Shown in pieces: positions 12,258-24,494 of a stretch of 64,000 nt of DNA; the stretch's first letter is position 1, and the number at the start of each line of letters is the position of its first letter. The notes under the pieces are model-generated. The model did not search any database. It was not told the origin of the DNA and worked only from the letters and a program-made list of their open reading frames with translations. This DNA comes from Saururus chinensis (lineage: Eukaryota > Streptophyta > Magnoliopsida > Piperales > Saururaceae), in the NCBI GenBank assembly GCA_035235625.1, contig CP141150.1:6882001-6946000 (forward strand). The letters are read 5' to 3'. The position numbers and the translations under genes are program-made.

Positions 12258-13476
12258 ATACAATTTTCAAACTAATTCTATTTTCCTTAAAATTTTCTAA
12301 ATTCTTATAGACTTAATATAGTCCAAAATTATACTCTTTCATCCCACATTGATTTCATTTAATTTTTTAAAATAAACTAAAATATAGAAGGGAAGGAATA
12401 TTTGGTTCTAACGGCCAAGATGTTTTTTTATCATGTAAATGAGGCGTGGACCATACATATACACATTAACGCATTCACTAATTAGCGGTAGTATTTGTAT
12501 CATTTGTGGCTGCAGGTAACTCCCCCATAACTTGTAAATGATAGTCATCATCCAATAGGTTCAACCCGCAATACAATATTTGTAGTGATTGTAGCATGTA
12601 AAATTTTGCTCATAAAATGATCTATCCAGTAGCCGTGAAATCAATATTCAATAAGAAGATTAAAGGCGCTGATCGCAAGAAAGTATCCACGTTCAACAAA
12701 TGGGAAGTAAGGCACTAAGTTTGCCGTTCCAGAAAACAAAAAAGTACCAAGTTTTTTTCCACTTTGATAGTTACAAAGTAACAGCTAATTTGCAAGTACG
12801 AGGAAAAAGAAGAACCAGTTCAGCTTAAAAGAATCACGCATTAATTTACCAGCTATGAAATCAAAGTCTTCAAAAAATGAACACAAGTGTCCGTACAAAA
12901 TTGAAAAGCAACTTCTAAGCATTCATCAGTATCAGATATGATTAAAAAATTCTATCTCCGCCTATTACATGAAACTAGAATGCCCAGTAGGAAATTCCTG
13001 ACACATAAGAAGTTCAAGATTTGTATGTTGATATTACAATTTTTATTTTTACTTCAACGCATTTAAGAAATCATCATAAAACCTGTACCAACAGAAGGAG
13101 AACACTGGTTGCCTCATACTGAAAAAAATACTCTGACTCAAGCAGTCCTCCAGATAAAACTAAAGTACATCATTACTTATTTGATCAACTTATAACATCA
13201 GTATAAACTCTCTCTCTCTCTCATCAACTAAAGTACATGATTACTTCATAAATCAATTCATAGCAAAAGAATTTACTCTCTTTCTCTGGATATTGATAGT
13301 TAAACAAAATAATTCTATTGGAGTTACAACGTGGGACAAAAATCATAGAGAACACGAAGAAATATCTGCTTCAAACGTCAGTGAATGACAAGTTTAATGA
13401 AAAAGATCTACGGGGGTCAAAACACTACAAAGCGATACAATTAATGGAACATCGACTAAAACTACCTCTATTGTTA
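12258..13476. other. Intergenic between the MITE and the Abitram 3' end
   Basis: It contains a degenerate Stowaway-like scrap (about 12333-12402, TACTCTTTCATCCCACATTG), a 60-bp repeat at 12697-12756 shared with 19150-19208, and a short CT run at 13210. The 3' UTR of the downstream minus-strand gene probably occupies the last few hundred bases. No gene of its own. Confidence 0.5.
12697..12756. repeat. 60-bp dispersed direct repeat, copy 1
   Basis: TAAGGCACTAAGTTTGCCGT and the adjoining AGTACCAAGTTTTTTT reappear almost unchanged at 19150-19208. Nature unknown. Confidence 0.7.
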
Positions 13477-15115
13477 TCAACAAATGCCTCTCAATTTCAA
13501 GTAGTCTTCCTTGGTCACCAATGAGTTCTTGATCTTAAGCCAATCTGATGGTGTTGGCATGATGATTGCAATATATCCTTCTCGATCTGCCTGCAATAAC
13601 ATGCATGTACAAGTAAGTTTATGGAAAGGCTGGCCAAAACTATCCTGCAAACAATTAATGTAGCAAGAGTTGAAGAAGCTGATAAATTTATGGTCAAAAC
13701 ATAAATATATTTTTCCACGATGTAATTTTGTTCATATTACAAGGGAACACTAAATGAGACAGATAGCAGCATCATTGGGCTCACAATATGTATTAATATA
13801 TAGTCCCTCCATCCCACATTAATAGCTCCATTCGGATTTTCAAAATAGACTAAATTTAGTTCATTTTGAAAAACCAAATGGCACTATTAATGTGAGACGG
13901 AGGGAGTAGTTTACAAGGTTTCTTTATACTCACAGATTCATTAAGCAACTCAGGGCACCGAATTAACCTGTCATTCACTTCCAGTACGGAACCTTTTACA
14001 CAACACCTGTACAAAAGTTCAAAGACAACGATATAACCTGGAAAGAATTATATTTTTTAATCGACTCCCTAAAAAATTTGAACAGCAATGAAGGTTGATC
14101 TAACCTCACAATGTAAAAGTTACCGTTTGCCAAAACTTTACATAAGCTTGAATTGGCTTCAAGGTGTTGTGCATTCTGTTATCATATCAAAAAAATAAGC
14201 AATTTACAAAGACTTAAGAATCGCATAGCTATTATTACAACAAATATGCATTATTAAAAGCAATATACACAAAAAATGCTGACCTAAAACAGAGTACAAC
14301 ATTAACCTACACAGGGCAGCCATAATCTCTGATCAAGGGAAGAACTTGAATTAAGGCAATTCGATAGAAGTTAACCAAAAAAATGGCATCCACTCTTCAA
14401 CTATAAATTCCATGAAGCATTAGCACCAACTACTGACTACCCACCTTTTTCCGCTTCCCCTTGACCTTCATGGCACTCCGATCAGACTTGCCAACATTGA
14501 AATCCACTGTAGTAACCCCTCCAGGTTCGTTCAGAGCAACATGGGTCGGCGCCAAACCAATCACACACAACCTCCCACCACCAAAAGCAGAACATAGACC
14601 AGATAGAATAAGATACAAGAAGATAAGATAATAACAGCCATAAATATTGCTCAATAAAATTAACATTCACCCGTTGGCGTGGCGGTAAATGTACTGGTCG
14701 TGCTTGGGCTTCATGAAATCTGCACATTCCCACATAAATTTATTGAAAACAGGACAACAAAATCGAAACTTTCCATGTCCTCCACCAACCCAATTGTGGA
14801 ATTTCGACGTGGGTCACCTGCAACGAAGTAAGTGACGAAGTTGGCAGCGACTGCCGACGGAGGAGAAGCAGGGAGAGAGGCAACATCCGGGAGTAAAAGC
14901 CGATTCAATTCTTCATCTAGCTCAAACTCTTCGTTTCCGCCCTCATCTTCCTTCGGCGCAGCTCCCTCAGGACCTGGAAGAGCAGAGTGGGGGTTGGGCA
15001 GGGATTGAGGGTCATCGTCTCTGCTCCCTTCCATGTCCATGGCGGGGGGAAGTTGCAGTGCTTTGGCGAACTGAGAGACCGCATGAGTGTATGACGGTAT
15101 GAGGATTGGCCCCAT
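13477..15115 (-). CDS. Abitram (FAM206) homologue
   Basis: The model is complement(join(13477..13590, 13934..14006, 14105..14175, 14445..14571, 14671..14719, 14818..15115)). All introns are GT-AG and phases close exactly. Starting at Met 15040 gives 218 aa; starting at the in-frame upstream ATG 15115 gives 243 aa. I favour 15040 because MDMEGSRDDD begins the acidic leader usual for plant members. Conserved blocks are NFVTYFVADFMKPKHDQYIY, RHANGLCVIGLAPTHVAL, TTVDFNVGKSDRSAMKVKGK, LCKVLANGNFYIVR, GSVLEVNDRLI and DREGYIAIIMPTPSDWLKIK. The fold resembles the lipoyl/GcvH type. The animal protein (Simiate) binds actin and affects transcription; the plant role is not known. The last intron (13591-13933) holds a Stowaway MITE. 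Confidence 0.92.
13801..13909. mobile_element. Stowaway MITE inside the last Abitram intron
   Basis: The ends TCCCTCCATCCCACATTAAT and ATTAATGTGAGACGGAGGGA are near-perfect inverted repeats about 109 bp apart, flanked by TA. It is entirely intronic, well away from both splice sites. Confidence 0.85.
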
Positions 15116-15593
15116 GTCTGTGGACTAAGCTCATCATAATGGGCCTCATTCTTTCTGTTCCATGGGCCCATTTAAGCAGAGTGAAATGCCATTACCTCCC
15201 ACGAGGAGAAACCTAATTTCATTTCTAATAATGAGCCGGCGTAAAAAATGCATGGGACCTTAAAATCTACAATGCACAGTGCACAGGCATTTTAACGCCG
15301 TACATATGACGTAGTACGAAAGCACGTAAAAAAACCGAATTTACATAAGGGGTTAGTTAATTAAGATTTAAAAATAAAATATTATTATTTTAAAATTTTC
15401 GGTTAATCATTCAGGATTTCCTATGTTATATTTACAATCTAGTATTATTGTATTAAGATTTAAAATATAATATTTTAAATATCGTATTAGTGGTTAAATA
15501 ATTGATTCTTATATTTAAAATATAACATTAGTTAAAAAATTTAGGATTGTGATTTGAGAGAATTTTACTAGAAATTTATAACATAAAAGTGAA
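15116..15593. promoter_or_regulatory. Upstream region of the Abitram gene
   Basis: This is the stretch 5' of the minus-strand start codon; the first 80 bases are GC-richer and probably leader. No clear TATA element is seen, and an AT-rich tract begins near 15340. Confidence 0.3.
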
Positions 15594-15631
15594 ATTTTAC
15601 AACACCACCTCTAGAGGTGGTATTGTAAAAT
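15594..15631. repeat. 38-bp near-perfect palindrome
   Basis: ATTTTACAACACCACCTCTAG is followed at once by its complement with a single mismatch. It is a compact foldback without a loop, of unknown origin. Confidence 0.7.
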
Positions 15632-15659
15632 GTCAGAAGCACTATAAAAGGGAGGTCGG

Positions 15660-16618
15660 TACGCACTAGAAAATGATGGCCAACACACACTAGAGGTCGA
15701 TACCAATACGGTACGGGGGGCGATATGCCCCCCACACGTATCATCGATATGTACCGGCCATATCGGGCATACGATATCGATATGACCGATACATATCGAT
15801 ACTCTAATATTTTTTTATTTTAAAAAATATTTTTTTTCAATGTTTTTCTTAAAAACAAAAATATAATTCTAATTCAACCTCTTCTAATGACTATGTTTTT
15901 ATTATATTAAAAGTATTTTAAAAAAAAATATATGATATCAATATAAGTGGGTCTATATAGTTTACATATTTTTTTTAAAAATATAGTGCTCCACAATTAT
16001 GCATTTACTTAAACATCTACCGTATAATTTTCTCAATAATATTCATATGACTCATTAAATATCTTATTTGATTTTAAAATAAATTAATTTTAAAACACCT
16101 AATATGGGGCGGAGTGAATAATAGTTTGTAAAGGACAGAGGGAGTAAAGTGTATGGTTCTAAAATAAAATAATTTTAGAGCACTCGTATCAGTTTATACG
16201 ACCTTCTAAAATGAAGTATTATAATGATATATTATTAGTTATAATATTTTTTATGTATATCAAAGGGTTTACGACTATTTTGGCGCGTACTAAGCGTATC
16301 ATCAACGCGTACCCATATCCATGATTGTTGATACTATCATTCGTATCGATACCATGGGAGGCCGTATCGATATGGATGAGAGTATCGATGACTATAAAAA
16401 AATTTAAGTTTTTTAATTAAAAAAATAATTTTTTAAATAATTTTTTTTTAAAAAATATAATATTGATACGTATCGATCGTATCGATATAGTATGACTCAT
16501 ACAACCGTTACGCATCAATAATTATGGTGCGGGAGTATTGCCCCTTTATACCGGTATTGGCCGATACGCACTCGTAGCGGCCGATATGTACCCGTATCGG
16601 CCGATACGGCCTTCTATG
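15660..16618. mobile_element. Non-autonomous TIR element with TATCGAT-rich ends, probably two overlapping copies
   Basis: 15680-16360 is an inverted copy of the element at 40823-41528. Shared marks are GGGGGGC.ATATGCCCCCCAC, TGGCCATATCG, the AATATTATAACTAATAAT core and GCGTATCATC. A second left end, CATGGGAGGCCGTATCGATA, lies at about 16352 and a right end, GATACGGCCTTCTATGA, at 16604-16620. The region therefore holds one full inverted copy plus a short forward derivative. No coding capacity. Confidence 0.7.
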
Positions 16619-16620
16619 AG

Positions 16621-18094
16621 GCTGCCACTTTCATGCTACGACTGCAGCTTGGCGGAGGCCACCATCCTTGTCGGAGAAACCATCGTGGTCAAGTAATGTC
16701 ACTTCTCACCCTCTAACTGCCACCGCCTTTTATTCTCTATTTTTATTTTTTTCTTTGGCATACCCTATTGCCTACTCTGCTGATGACCACCTCTTGTAAT
16801 TTTTTAAATTATAGATTAGTCAAATTTTAAATTTGTAGATAAAAAAATATTAAGAGTTAATTATTTTGAAATCAACAGCTCAAATCCCAGGATTCTAGTA
16901 ATACAAGATTTGGGTATCTAAATATTTTAAAATTTGGCAATTCAAATCTAAGAATTTGGATTATATTCTAAAATCTCATATTTTAAATCTAATATTTAAA
17001 ATTCTGATTGACTAACCCCCTGATAACAAAAATTCTCATTTTAAATCATAATACAACAAAAAATACAAAAGTGGAAATTCACAAAGTGATCTCAGAGAAA
17101 GCAATGACTTCATTTCCAATCAATATCCAAGGAGTCACGTAATTAGGAATCTAAAAAAATCACCCAAACACAACGATGAAAAAACAAACAACAACAAAGA
17201 AATTTAGTTAGCTGAATCCGTAAGGAAGTTCTAGCTGAAGCCCATATCCCAAGAGCTCTAGGTCATCTTTGAAGAAAAATTAGAATACATCAACAACTGC
17301 CCTATGGAATTTCCAGCCATCTATTTATGTTTCTTAGATTTTAAAATTACTAAAGCAGCCTTTCCTTCCATGTGGATCTTGTGTCAACATGCCCAATAGA
17401 AGAAATAACAACTCTGCGCCTCAATTTATTATTCAGTCAAGGACTTTATTCAAGCAATCCCATTTGATGAAATGTATCACTGAGTTCTGTCCCTTCCTAG
17501 ACAGTCACTTTGTTATGCATCAACATGTCAATTCTATAATGTCATCATAATAATTTTATAGTCTCAATAAGTTTGTAAAATCTGAAGAAATATAAATTTC
17601 GCTGCATTGACCTCAACTTATATAAAATTTCTTTTGAGGATCATCTTTACCAATGAAGTTTTTGTTTGTTTGTTGTTTATAAATCTATTTCGATATACTT
17701 TCTATAGAGGAGGAAATTTGTATTTAATTAAGTTCTATTTCATTCTTAAGTTGGTTCTTTAACAAAGTAAGTTAGAAGGAGACTAGGGCTCTGTTTGAAA
17801 GATCTTAACACTCGGGAAAAGCCCTTGTCGAGGTCTAATGCGTCATGTAGAATTTTATGTCTCACCCATTTAGGCTTCCTTACAAAAAATTGTCTTACAT
17901 ACTAAGTTGGTTAGACGCCAAAAAAATATAAATATATTTTTAAAAACTTTTAGTAGTAAGGTCTATTATAGACTTATCAAACGAGCGCCAAATTTGGATT
18001 TGAAAAGAACCTATTATGGCGAAGAATTTAAAAATCATCGCCTACCCAAATCATCAGGACTTTATGGAAGACATGAATGGGAGCAGTCGATTAT
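16621..18094. other. Gene-free AT-rich stretch
   Basis: No gene seen. A weak foldback candidate with TTAGTCAA ends spans about 16816-17015. The 79-codon frame at 17907-18146 overlaps a tandem repeat and is not supported. Confidence 0.4.
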
Positions 18095-18242
18095 GAGAGT
18101 TGATTATATAGGCGCTAGCATATGTGATGTGCTAATGTACAATTAGCATGTACACTATTGATCCTCATGAGAGTTGATTATATACGCGCTAGCATATGTA
18201 ATGTGTTAATGTGCAATTAGCATATACACTATTGATCCTCAT
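18095..18242. repeat. Tandem duplication, 74-bp unit, two copies
   Basis: GAGAGTTGATTATATA..CGC begins both units (18095 and 18169). Each holds GCTAGCATATGT and CAATTAGCATRTACACTAT, themselves partly inverted. Similar pieces occur near 8560, 23270 and 45800, suggesting a small MITE family. Confidence 0.8.
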
Positions 18243-20280
18243 AATAGATGGCCCCTAGACAGTGGACGGCTACCAAAAGGACAAGGCAAGAATTTGGTTT
18301 CTAAAATTGGACAGCCAAAAGCACTTACCACTTGCCAAAAATTGGCTTATAGCTTATGACTTATCACTTGCAAAACCCAACAGGAGTTTCCAAATCCTCT
18401 ATTCTACTTATGCCCGCACTGCCAAGCCTCCATAAGAGCTTCTTCCCTAAGGGTGACATTAGTGTGGGTGGCCCACTTTAGTGGTGGTGGCCCACTATTG
18501 TGGGCGTAGCCCACCCCGGCCCACAGGGAGAGAGGGATGGGCGGGGTTGCATTTTTTGGGTTGCAGGCCTCCCAACCCTTAGAGAGATGGGTCAGCCAGT
18601 AGGCCTGCACTTTAAAGTCATTGGGGCATTGCCCCAATAAGTATTATGGCTGAAAAACCAACTTTAAAAAAATAATGATTTGGAGGGCAAGGAATTGCAA
18701 AATTTTCACGCCCCTCAAAAAGTTATTTTTAACCCTCTCAACATTAAAATAACAGTTACTTTTAAAATTAAAATTATAGTGATTAAGAGCAGGGATAATT
18801 ATCATATTTGAAAATTTATAAATAAAAGAAAAGTTTAACTTTCTTTTTACCCTTTCGTCTTCTCTCTAAGACTCCAACTCTCATCTCTTCCATACTCTTA
18901 ATTACTATAATTTTATTTTTAATGAAATTTTTAGATTATGCTCTCAAACTTTCAAGCCTCAAGATTTAAGAATCTATTTTTATTAAAGCATCAAAGAATA
19001 AGGTAAGTAATTTTAATTTTATAATTTAAATTTTATGCTAAGTAATTTTAATCTTTATTTAAATTTTTCTTATTTTTTTTTATTAATTTCTTTTAAGAAC
19101 ATAACATTCCACTATAACTACAGTGCCTTTTCCTCACCAGTCGCTTCAAAAGATGGGAAGTAAGGTACTAAGTTTGCCGTTCCAGAAAACAGAAGTACCT
19201 AAGTTTTTTTTGTATTGACCAATATGATAGTTTATATATATTATATAATGAATGTAAAATAGTTTCTATAATTTTATATAAATTATTATTATTATCAATA
19301 TAGATACTTATGTTATTGCATATGCCATTTATTAAAATTTGTACAAGATATAATCTAACCCTATGATCCATTATAGCCCATAAACAAAAAATTAAAGAAA
19401 TAAGAGACTAATATTTATTAAATTTTATCTTAATTTTTATTATAAAATATGTAAAAATTTTATTATTTTTATAATTTTTAAATGCATAAAGGTTTAGAAT
19501 TGAATAAGAAGTAGCATAACAAACTTTAAATAAATATTTAATAATATTATTAAAAATAAATATAAAAATACATCAAACAAATAGAAATGACAAAATAACC
19601 TTCATTAAGTCTTAGATTAGGTAAATTTTTTTTAGCCCTTTATAATCCTTAACAAGATTTCAACATTAAATATATTATTTCACCTATGATAAACATCTAA
19701 TTCAAATTTTTTATATATTTTTATTATGTAATTTACATGTGTTAATAATTAAAAATTTTTAACTTGGTGCCAAATACATAAAAAAATTATTATATTTTAT
19801 CTACCTTATTTTGTAATTAACAACCCTCTCTTCTCCTTGCGACATTTCTAGTGCATGAGGTAAAAATTAGATAATAGGCAAAGTCGATTAATTCTTAATG
19901 GGGTTGATGGATGCATATGGTTCAAAGATTGGTTGAATTTTAAAAAGATGGCACAAAGTTCCTAAGTTTGAAAATGAAATGGTTTAAATTTTATAAATTT
20001 TTTATTATAATTATAAATAAAAGATAAATAAGTAAATATCAACCTACCTGGGATGTAATTGTAACTCCTACGGAGTATTTATTAAGTTATAAAAAATTAT
20101 AATAATTTTTTTTTAAAAAAAAAATAAGAGCGGGCGGGCCTGGCCCCGTAAGGGGATTCGACGGGCCCGGGCCACGCCACGCCTCCTCCCTTCTCTCCGC
20201 CCTTAAAACCCTCGAAAGCCCCCGTGAGCACCAGCCGGGCGGGTACCCAAATTGACAGGAGAAGAGTAGGGAACGGACAG
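18243..20280. other. Gene-free stretch before the DUF1279 gene
   Basis: A GC-rich island at 18410-18640 carries GGTGGCCCAC repeats and the palindrome ATTGGGGCATTGCCCCAAT; no family is recognised. 19150-19208 is the second copy of the 60-bp repeat at 12697. 19200-20130 is very AT-rich. 20130-20280 turns abruptly GC-rich and is the likely promoter and leader of the next gene. Confidence 0.45.
19150..19208. repeat. 60-bp dispersed direct repeat, copy 2
   Basis: Near-identical to 12697-12756 in the same orientation; the flanks are unrelated. Confidence 0.7.
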
Positions 20281-20670
20281 ATGGCGGGCGGAAGGCTCCG
20301 GGAGCTGCTGAAGAAGTACGGCACGGTGGCGCTCGGTGTCCACTTGACCGTCTCCACCGCCTCCATCGCCGGCCTCTACGTCGCCATCAAGAACAACGTC
20401 GACGTGGAGGCCATCTTCCACCGCGTCGGCATCTCCTCCCCCACCCCGGGCGACGGCCATGAGAATGACGCGGACGCCGGTGGCGCGCCTGCCCGGGAAC
20501 AGAAGAGGAACCGGACGGCGGAGCTGGCGGCGTCCAGCGGCGGGGCACTCGCGCTCGCCGTGCTCTGCAACAAGGCCCTGTTCCCCGTTCGTGTGCCTAT
20601 CACCATCGCACTCACCCCTCCGGTGCACAGGTTCCTGGCCAGGCGCAACATCATCAAGAACCATGTATGA
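20281..20670 (+). CDS. DUF1279 / FAM210-like small membrane protein
   Basis: Single exon, 129 aa, starting MAGGRLRELLKKYGTVALGV. The N-terminal half has the DUF1279 signature: a basic amphipathic KKYG segment, a first membrane span at about residues 16-35 (VALGVHLTVSTASIAGLYVA) and NNVDVE. After a variable Gly/Asp-rich linker (about 55-75) comes a second conserved stretch, AASSGGALALAVLCNKALFP followed by VRVPITIALTPPV. Plant members have this length. The animal relatives FAM210A/B are mitochondrial; the plant role is not established. The coding sequence is strongly GC-rich beside AT-rich flanks. A GTG-initiated extension upstream exists but ATG 20281 fits the family start. Confidence 0.9.
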   Translation: MAGGRLRELLKKYGTVALGVHLTVSTASIAGLYVAIKNNVDVEAIFHRVGISSPTPGDGHENDADAGGAPAREQKRNRTAELAASSGGALALAVLCNKALFPVRVPITIALTPPVHRFLARRNIIKNHV

Positions 20671-23551
20671 AAGTTCCCTGTTTCCCATCTGGGTTGTACT
20701 TGATTTCGTTCGAATTAGTGTCTAGGTTGAGATGATGAGCCGATACTCATCAAGAGAAAAATTTTCCCTTAATTGCTGTGCTTTTGTTTAGATTGAATGG
20801 CTATAAATTTATCTGGTTAAATTATTGAACTTTTGAATTGGTAGAATAAAATGATCAACGGGTTTTTCCATTGCTGGATAAATTGTAGTTGTTGGATGGA
20901 TCGTTAAATAGCTTATGATGTAGTTAATATAAATGAGCAAAGACATAAAGGGCTTGATGTAGTTCACTTCATTGAATCTCTACTAGAAGCTAGGACCACG
21001 CGAAAAATAGTAGATATGAACAACGTGCAGAATTAAACATTGAATGAAATATTAACTACATTGCCAAACATGTGGAAGTAAGCAAATATCCTAATCTAAA
21101 CAATATTAGAATCTCGTGATCTATATTGGTTTAATGATTCTGGTTTCTATTGCAATTATGTCAGTGACATCATCGGTTTTCTATCGAAACATTATCAGGT
21201 TCTCTCATCATCTGCAATGTTGTTTATGCTTGATGCTTTCCTATTAAGTTATGGATCTTCTGAGTCTTGAAAATTGGTACCAGGATCTTTTTTATTGGCC
21301 CTGAGACACTTTGTAATCATTTCGGTTATGATTCTCTTTTCAATTGCTTGTCCATTTTATGGTAACAAATGTTGAACAAGCTAAGAATGTCCGTAGTTGA
21401 TGTGCTGTAAACACATGAGAAGAGAGAGGCTACTTTCAAATCTTTTCGGACTGCTTATTGAGCAATCATGTGGAGTTCATCATTGTTATCATCATCAAAT
21501 GAACATTAGAATAACTTCAGACCTCTATGGGAAAAATGCAGTAGTAACGTTGTTTTCTCAAGTGAGCACCTTTCAAAAGCTATGTTCACAAGTTGAAGTC
21601 TCGCAGAAAGGAAACATAAGAAAGCTTCCCAATTAAATTACTCTTTGACTCTAGTCACATTGTACAACAAAAGAATTCTTTGACTCTAGTCACTGATACA
21701 GCAATTATTTGATGGTTCTGACATCTACATTCGTTTTTTCCTCATTACCTAATGCCTTATATAAGAGTCCTGACTGTTATCAATGTTCTTCATGGCAAAT
21801 GGCATTGGGATGTGGAACCGTTGATACTTGGCTAATAGTGGTAGGGTTTGTTTTTGGTTAATGGTAGGAGGAATAATTTATTATTTATTCATGCTTCCAA
21901 TTTCTTTGTTTGTTGTGTGTTGTTTGTTGTTCCTCCATAACACAAATACTGAAAACAACTTGAACATATCAACCAACTTTTTCCAAATTTCCTTGTTGGA
22001 AATACTCCTGCAGTTTCCTTTATTTTTAGATACTAATCTTTAGCACTACACTTTGATAAATTTCACTAAGAATATGAAAATTGTCACTAAATTGTTAATT
22101 GATGCATTTTAACATTCTGAGAAGAGCAGCTTCTTAGCAGTCATTTCAATGATGTTTTGTTTTGACAGAAACTTTCCCCAGTTTATTTTACCAAATGTAA
22201 TATGTGGTCACATTTATATATTGTTATTCTCATCTTAAGTGTTCCAGATTGCTTTGAGAAATTGAAGTTATTTTGTGTTAATTTTTACGCAACCTAAAGT
22301 GTATTGTATTCTTTATTTCCTCTTTGAAAGGTAGGACTTAGGAGTGATTTGTTGAGAAAAAAATCAGTAAAATGGGAAAACTGTGAAGGAACTCTATCAA
22401 AGCCCTGGCCTGCCTGGGGTCAGGAGTAAATCTGGTGCACACTTAGAAGAAACCACTTGTTTTGTGTTCATACTTGGTTTCTCTTACTTGCCAAGAAGTA
22501 GAGGATTCGATTGAAAAAAATACGCTAGAATAGTTGAATAACGTTAATTCCTGAGTTGTCATGTGTATTTTGACATAGTATCTAAAAAAATGTCCAGTAG
22601 GGATTTCCTAGCGACTTCCTCTGGCGGAAGCTTTGGAAGGTAAAGTTGTTCAAAGCGCCGCCAATCCCAAATCCCCAGCCCCCCATCCCCCCCCGCCCCC
22701 CCGCCGGCACACAGGTGTCAGGGTTGCAGGTTTCAATGGCATTTCAGTTTCATTTGTTCCCGGCTGGTCTAATCCCTTCCATTTTTAAAAGGAAAAAGTA
22801 AAGTGAAGAAAAACACAGACTCCTGTATGGATTTTAAGCTCGTCTCCATTTAGTCAAAGATAGAAGTGAGGAAGTTGTCCTCCGTTTGATTTTCTGTTGA
22901 GTTGAAAGTATTGGAACGATCACTTTCCATTTGGTTAGGACCCTTTGTATTATGAGACCCCAGGTTGAGGGAATGTAACCATTATCTATCTTCAAAACAA
23001 AATGTGTTGAAAAGGGTTTTTTCTTTACAGTCGAGTTTGGAAAGTTAATGCTGAAAAGCACTGGCATGAAATATCTGATTCAGCTGTGAGAATTCTGATC
23101 TTATCTATTAATAAGCTGTTGAGACCTGGATCATTACACTGACCGTATTTTTTTATCCGGAATGCCTCTTTAGACTTATCCTAAATGGGTGGTTGCATCA
23201 TTAACAAGTCAAGAAAGAGTTTTTCATATTCCTCACCATGCATGGGAGCCCTTGATTTTTAAGATTGATAGTGCATACGTTAGATTGATGCTAATGTGTG
23301 CATGCACATAACGCTAATATGCACTACTATGTGTACTATCAATGTTATTATCTCATGAATAAAGGACTTTTATGCATAGCTTATGTTAGGCTCACTGCCG
23401 GTGAAGAATAAAAAAACTCTTACCAAGCCAAGTCAGCTTACAAGTTTTTTCTTTCGACTTGGCTTGACTTGTGGCAAAAAGCTCAACTAGTCGAGCCAAG
23501 GCTAAGCTAAAGTTCAACCTAGCTTGACGCGGCTTAACTTCAAATATTTTG
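20671..23551. other. Gene-free stretch after the DUF1279 gene
   Basis: The start is 3' UTR. No later frame (for example 21397-21636 or 22834-23067) carries a recognised motif. 22670-22705 has a C-rich run. 23260-23345 has diverged inverted repeats (ATTGATAGTGCATAC / GTGTACTATCAAT), perhaps a small MITE. Confidence 0.45.
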
Positions 23552-23665
23552 TACTCCCTTTGTCACATTGATAGCTTCGTTGTTTTCAAAAGGAACTAAA
23601 ATTAGTTATTATTTAGTTCATTTTGAAAAATAAAATAGAGCTATTAATATAGTACAAATAGGGTA
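23552..23665. mobile_element. Stowaway-like MITE
   Basis: It starts TACTCCCTTTGTCACATTGA and ends CTATTAATATAGTACAAATA followed by GGGTA, a diverged inverted pair of about 114 bp. Confidence 0.65.
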
Positions 23666-24490
23666 TATTAAAACTATTTATATTACACCAAGAAAAAGTA
23701 TTGTCATTATAAGTTAAATATGTGCAAGCTTATGTTTTGATGATAGTGCTAAGTCTAGTGCATTATAAACTCAATAAATGTCTTTAAATAAAAAAATTTA
23801 ACCACTAAATGTAAATCATAATTATGAAATGTCTCTTCTTATCTTCCTCTAAATATAGATATGTAAAACAAATAAGAGTATTTTCCATATTGCTCAGCCA
23901 AAGAATAAAATATTCTATTTTCCTTATATTTTTGAAAAATATTCTATAGAATTTGGGTGTACACGATATTTGGAAAAAAAATGAACCAAAATACCTTTTC
24001 AACAAGATTTGGGTTAAAAATCGTGTAAACTAGTTGTGATGAAGTATAAACAAAGAGAAGATCGGAGCTTAGAGACGATTTGTGATTTTTACCCAGTGGT
24101 TTTTATCAACAACAAATTCCATTTCTATTCGGCAATTGTCGGCCTCCCTAACTTCATTGACAATCGTTCTTCTCTAATTTTCATCTAAAAATTTCTAACC
24201 ACATAAGCTATTTATTATTACAAAAGAAAATCAAGATGATACTGTAACTCAAAAAATAAATCTTGAGGAACTATTTAGGGAGAACATGACTATATAAGAA
24301 TGAAGAAGGATGTAAATGTCAATGAAGGACATTGTAGAATAGCTATGATAGCCTCCTACCCTATTGTGCAAAGAGGGGACTCTAGTATGATTTTTTATAT
24401 GCAAATTTTACTATGTAGAACATCTTATGCAAGCATGTATACTATCTCAGAGGTTTTTATCCTTGACTTAATGAAAAATTGTATCAATAA
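23666..24490. other. Gene-free AT-rich stretch
   Basis: No gene or clear repeat. Short frames at 23805-24005 and 24300-24503 are not supported by any motif. Confidence 0.4.
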
Positions 24491-24494
24491 TAAA

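Noticed and set aside
20203-20725. Several long frames on both strands over the DUF1279 gene
   Set aside because: GC-rich DNA lacks stop codons; only the 20281-20670 frame carries a recognised conserved family sequence.
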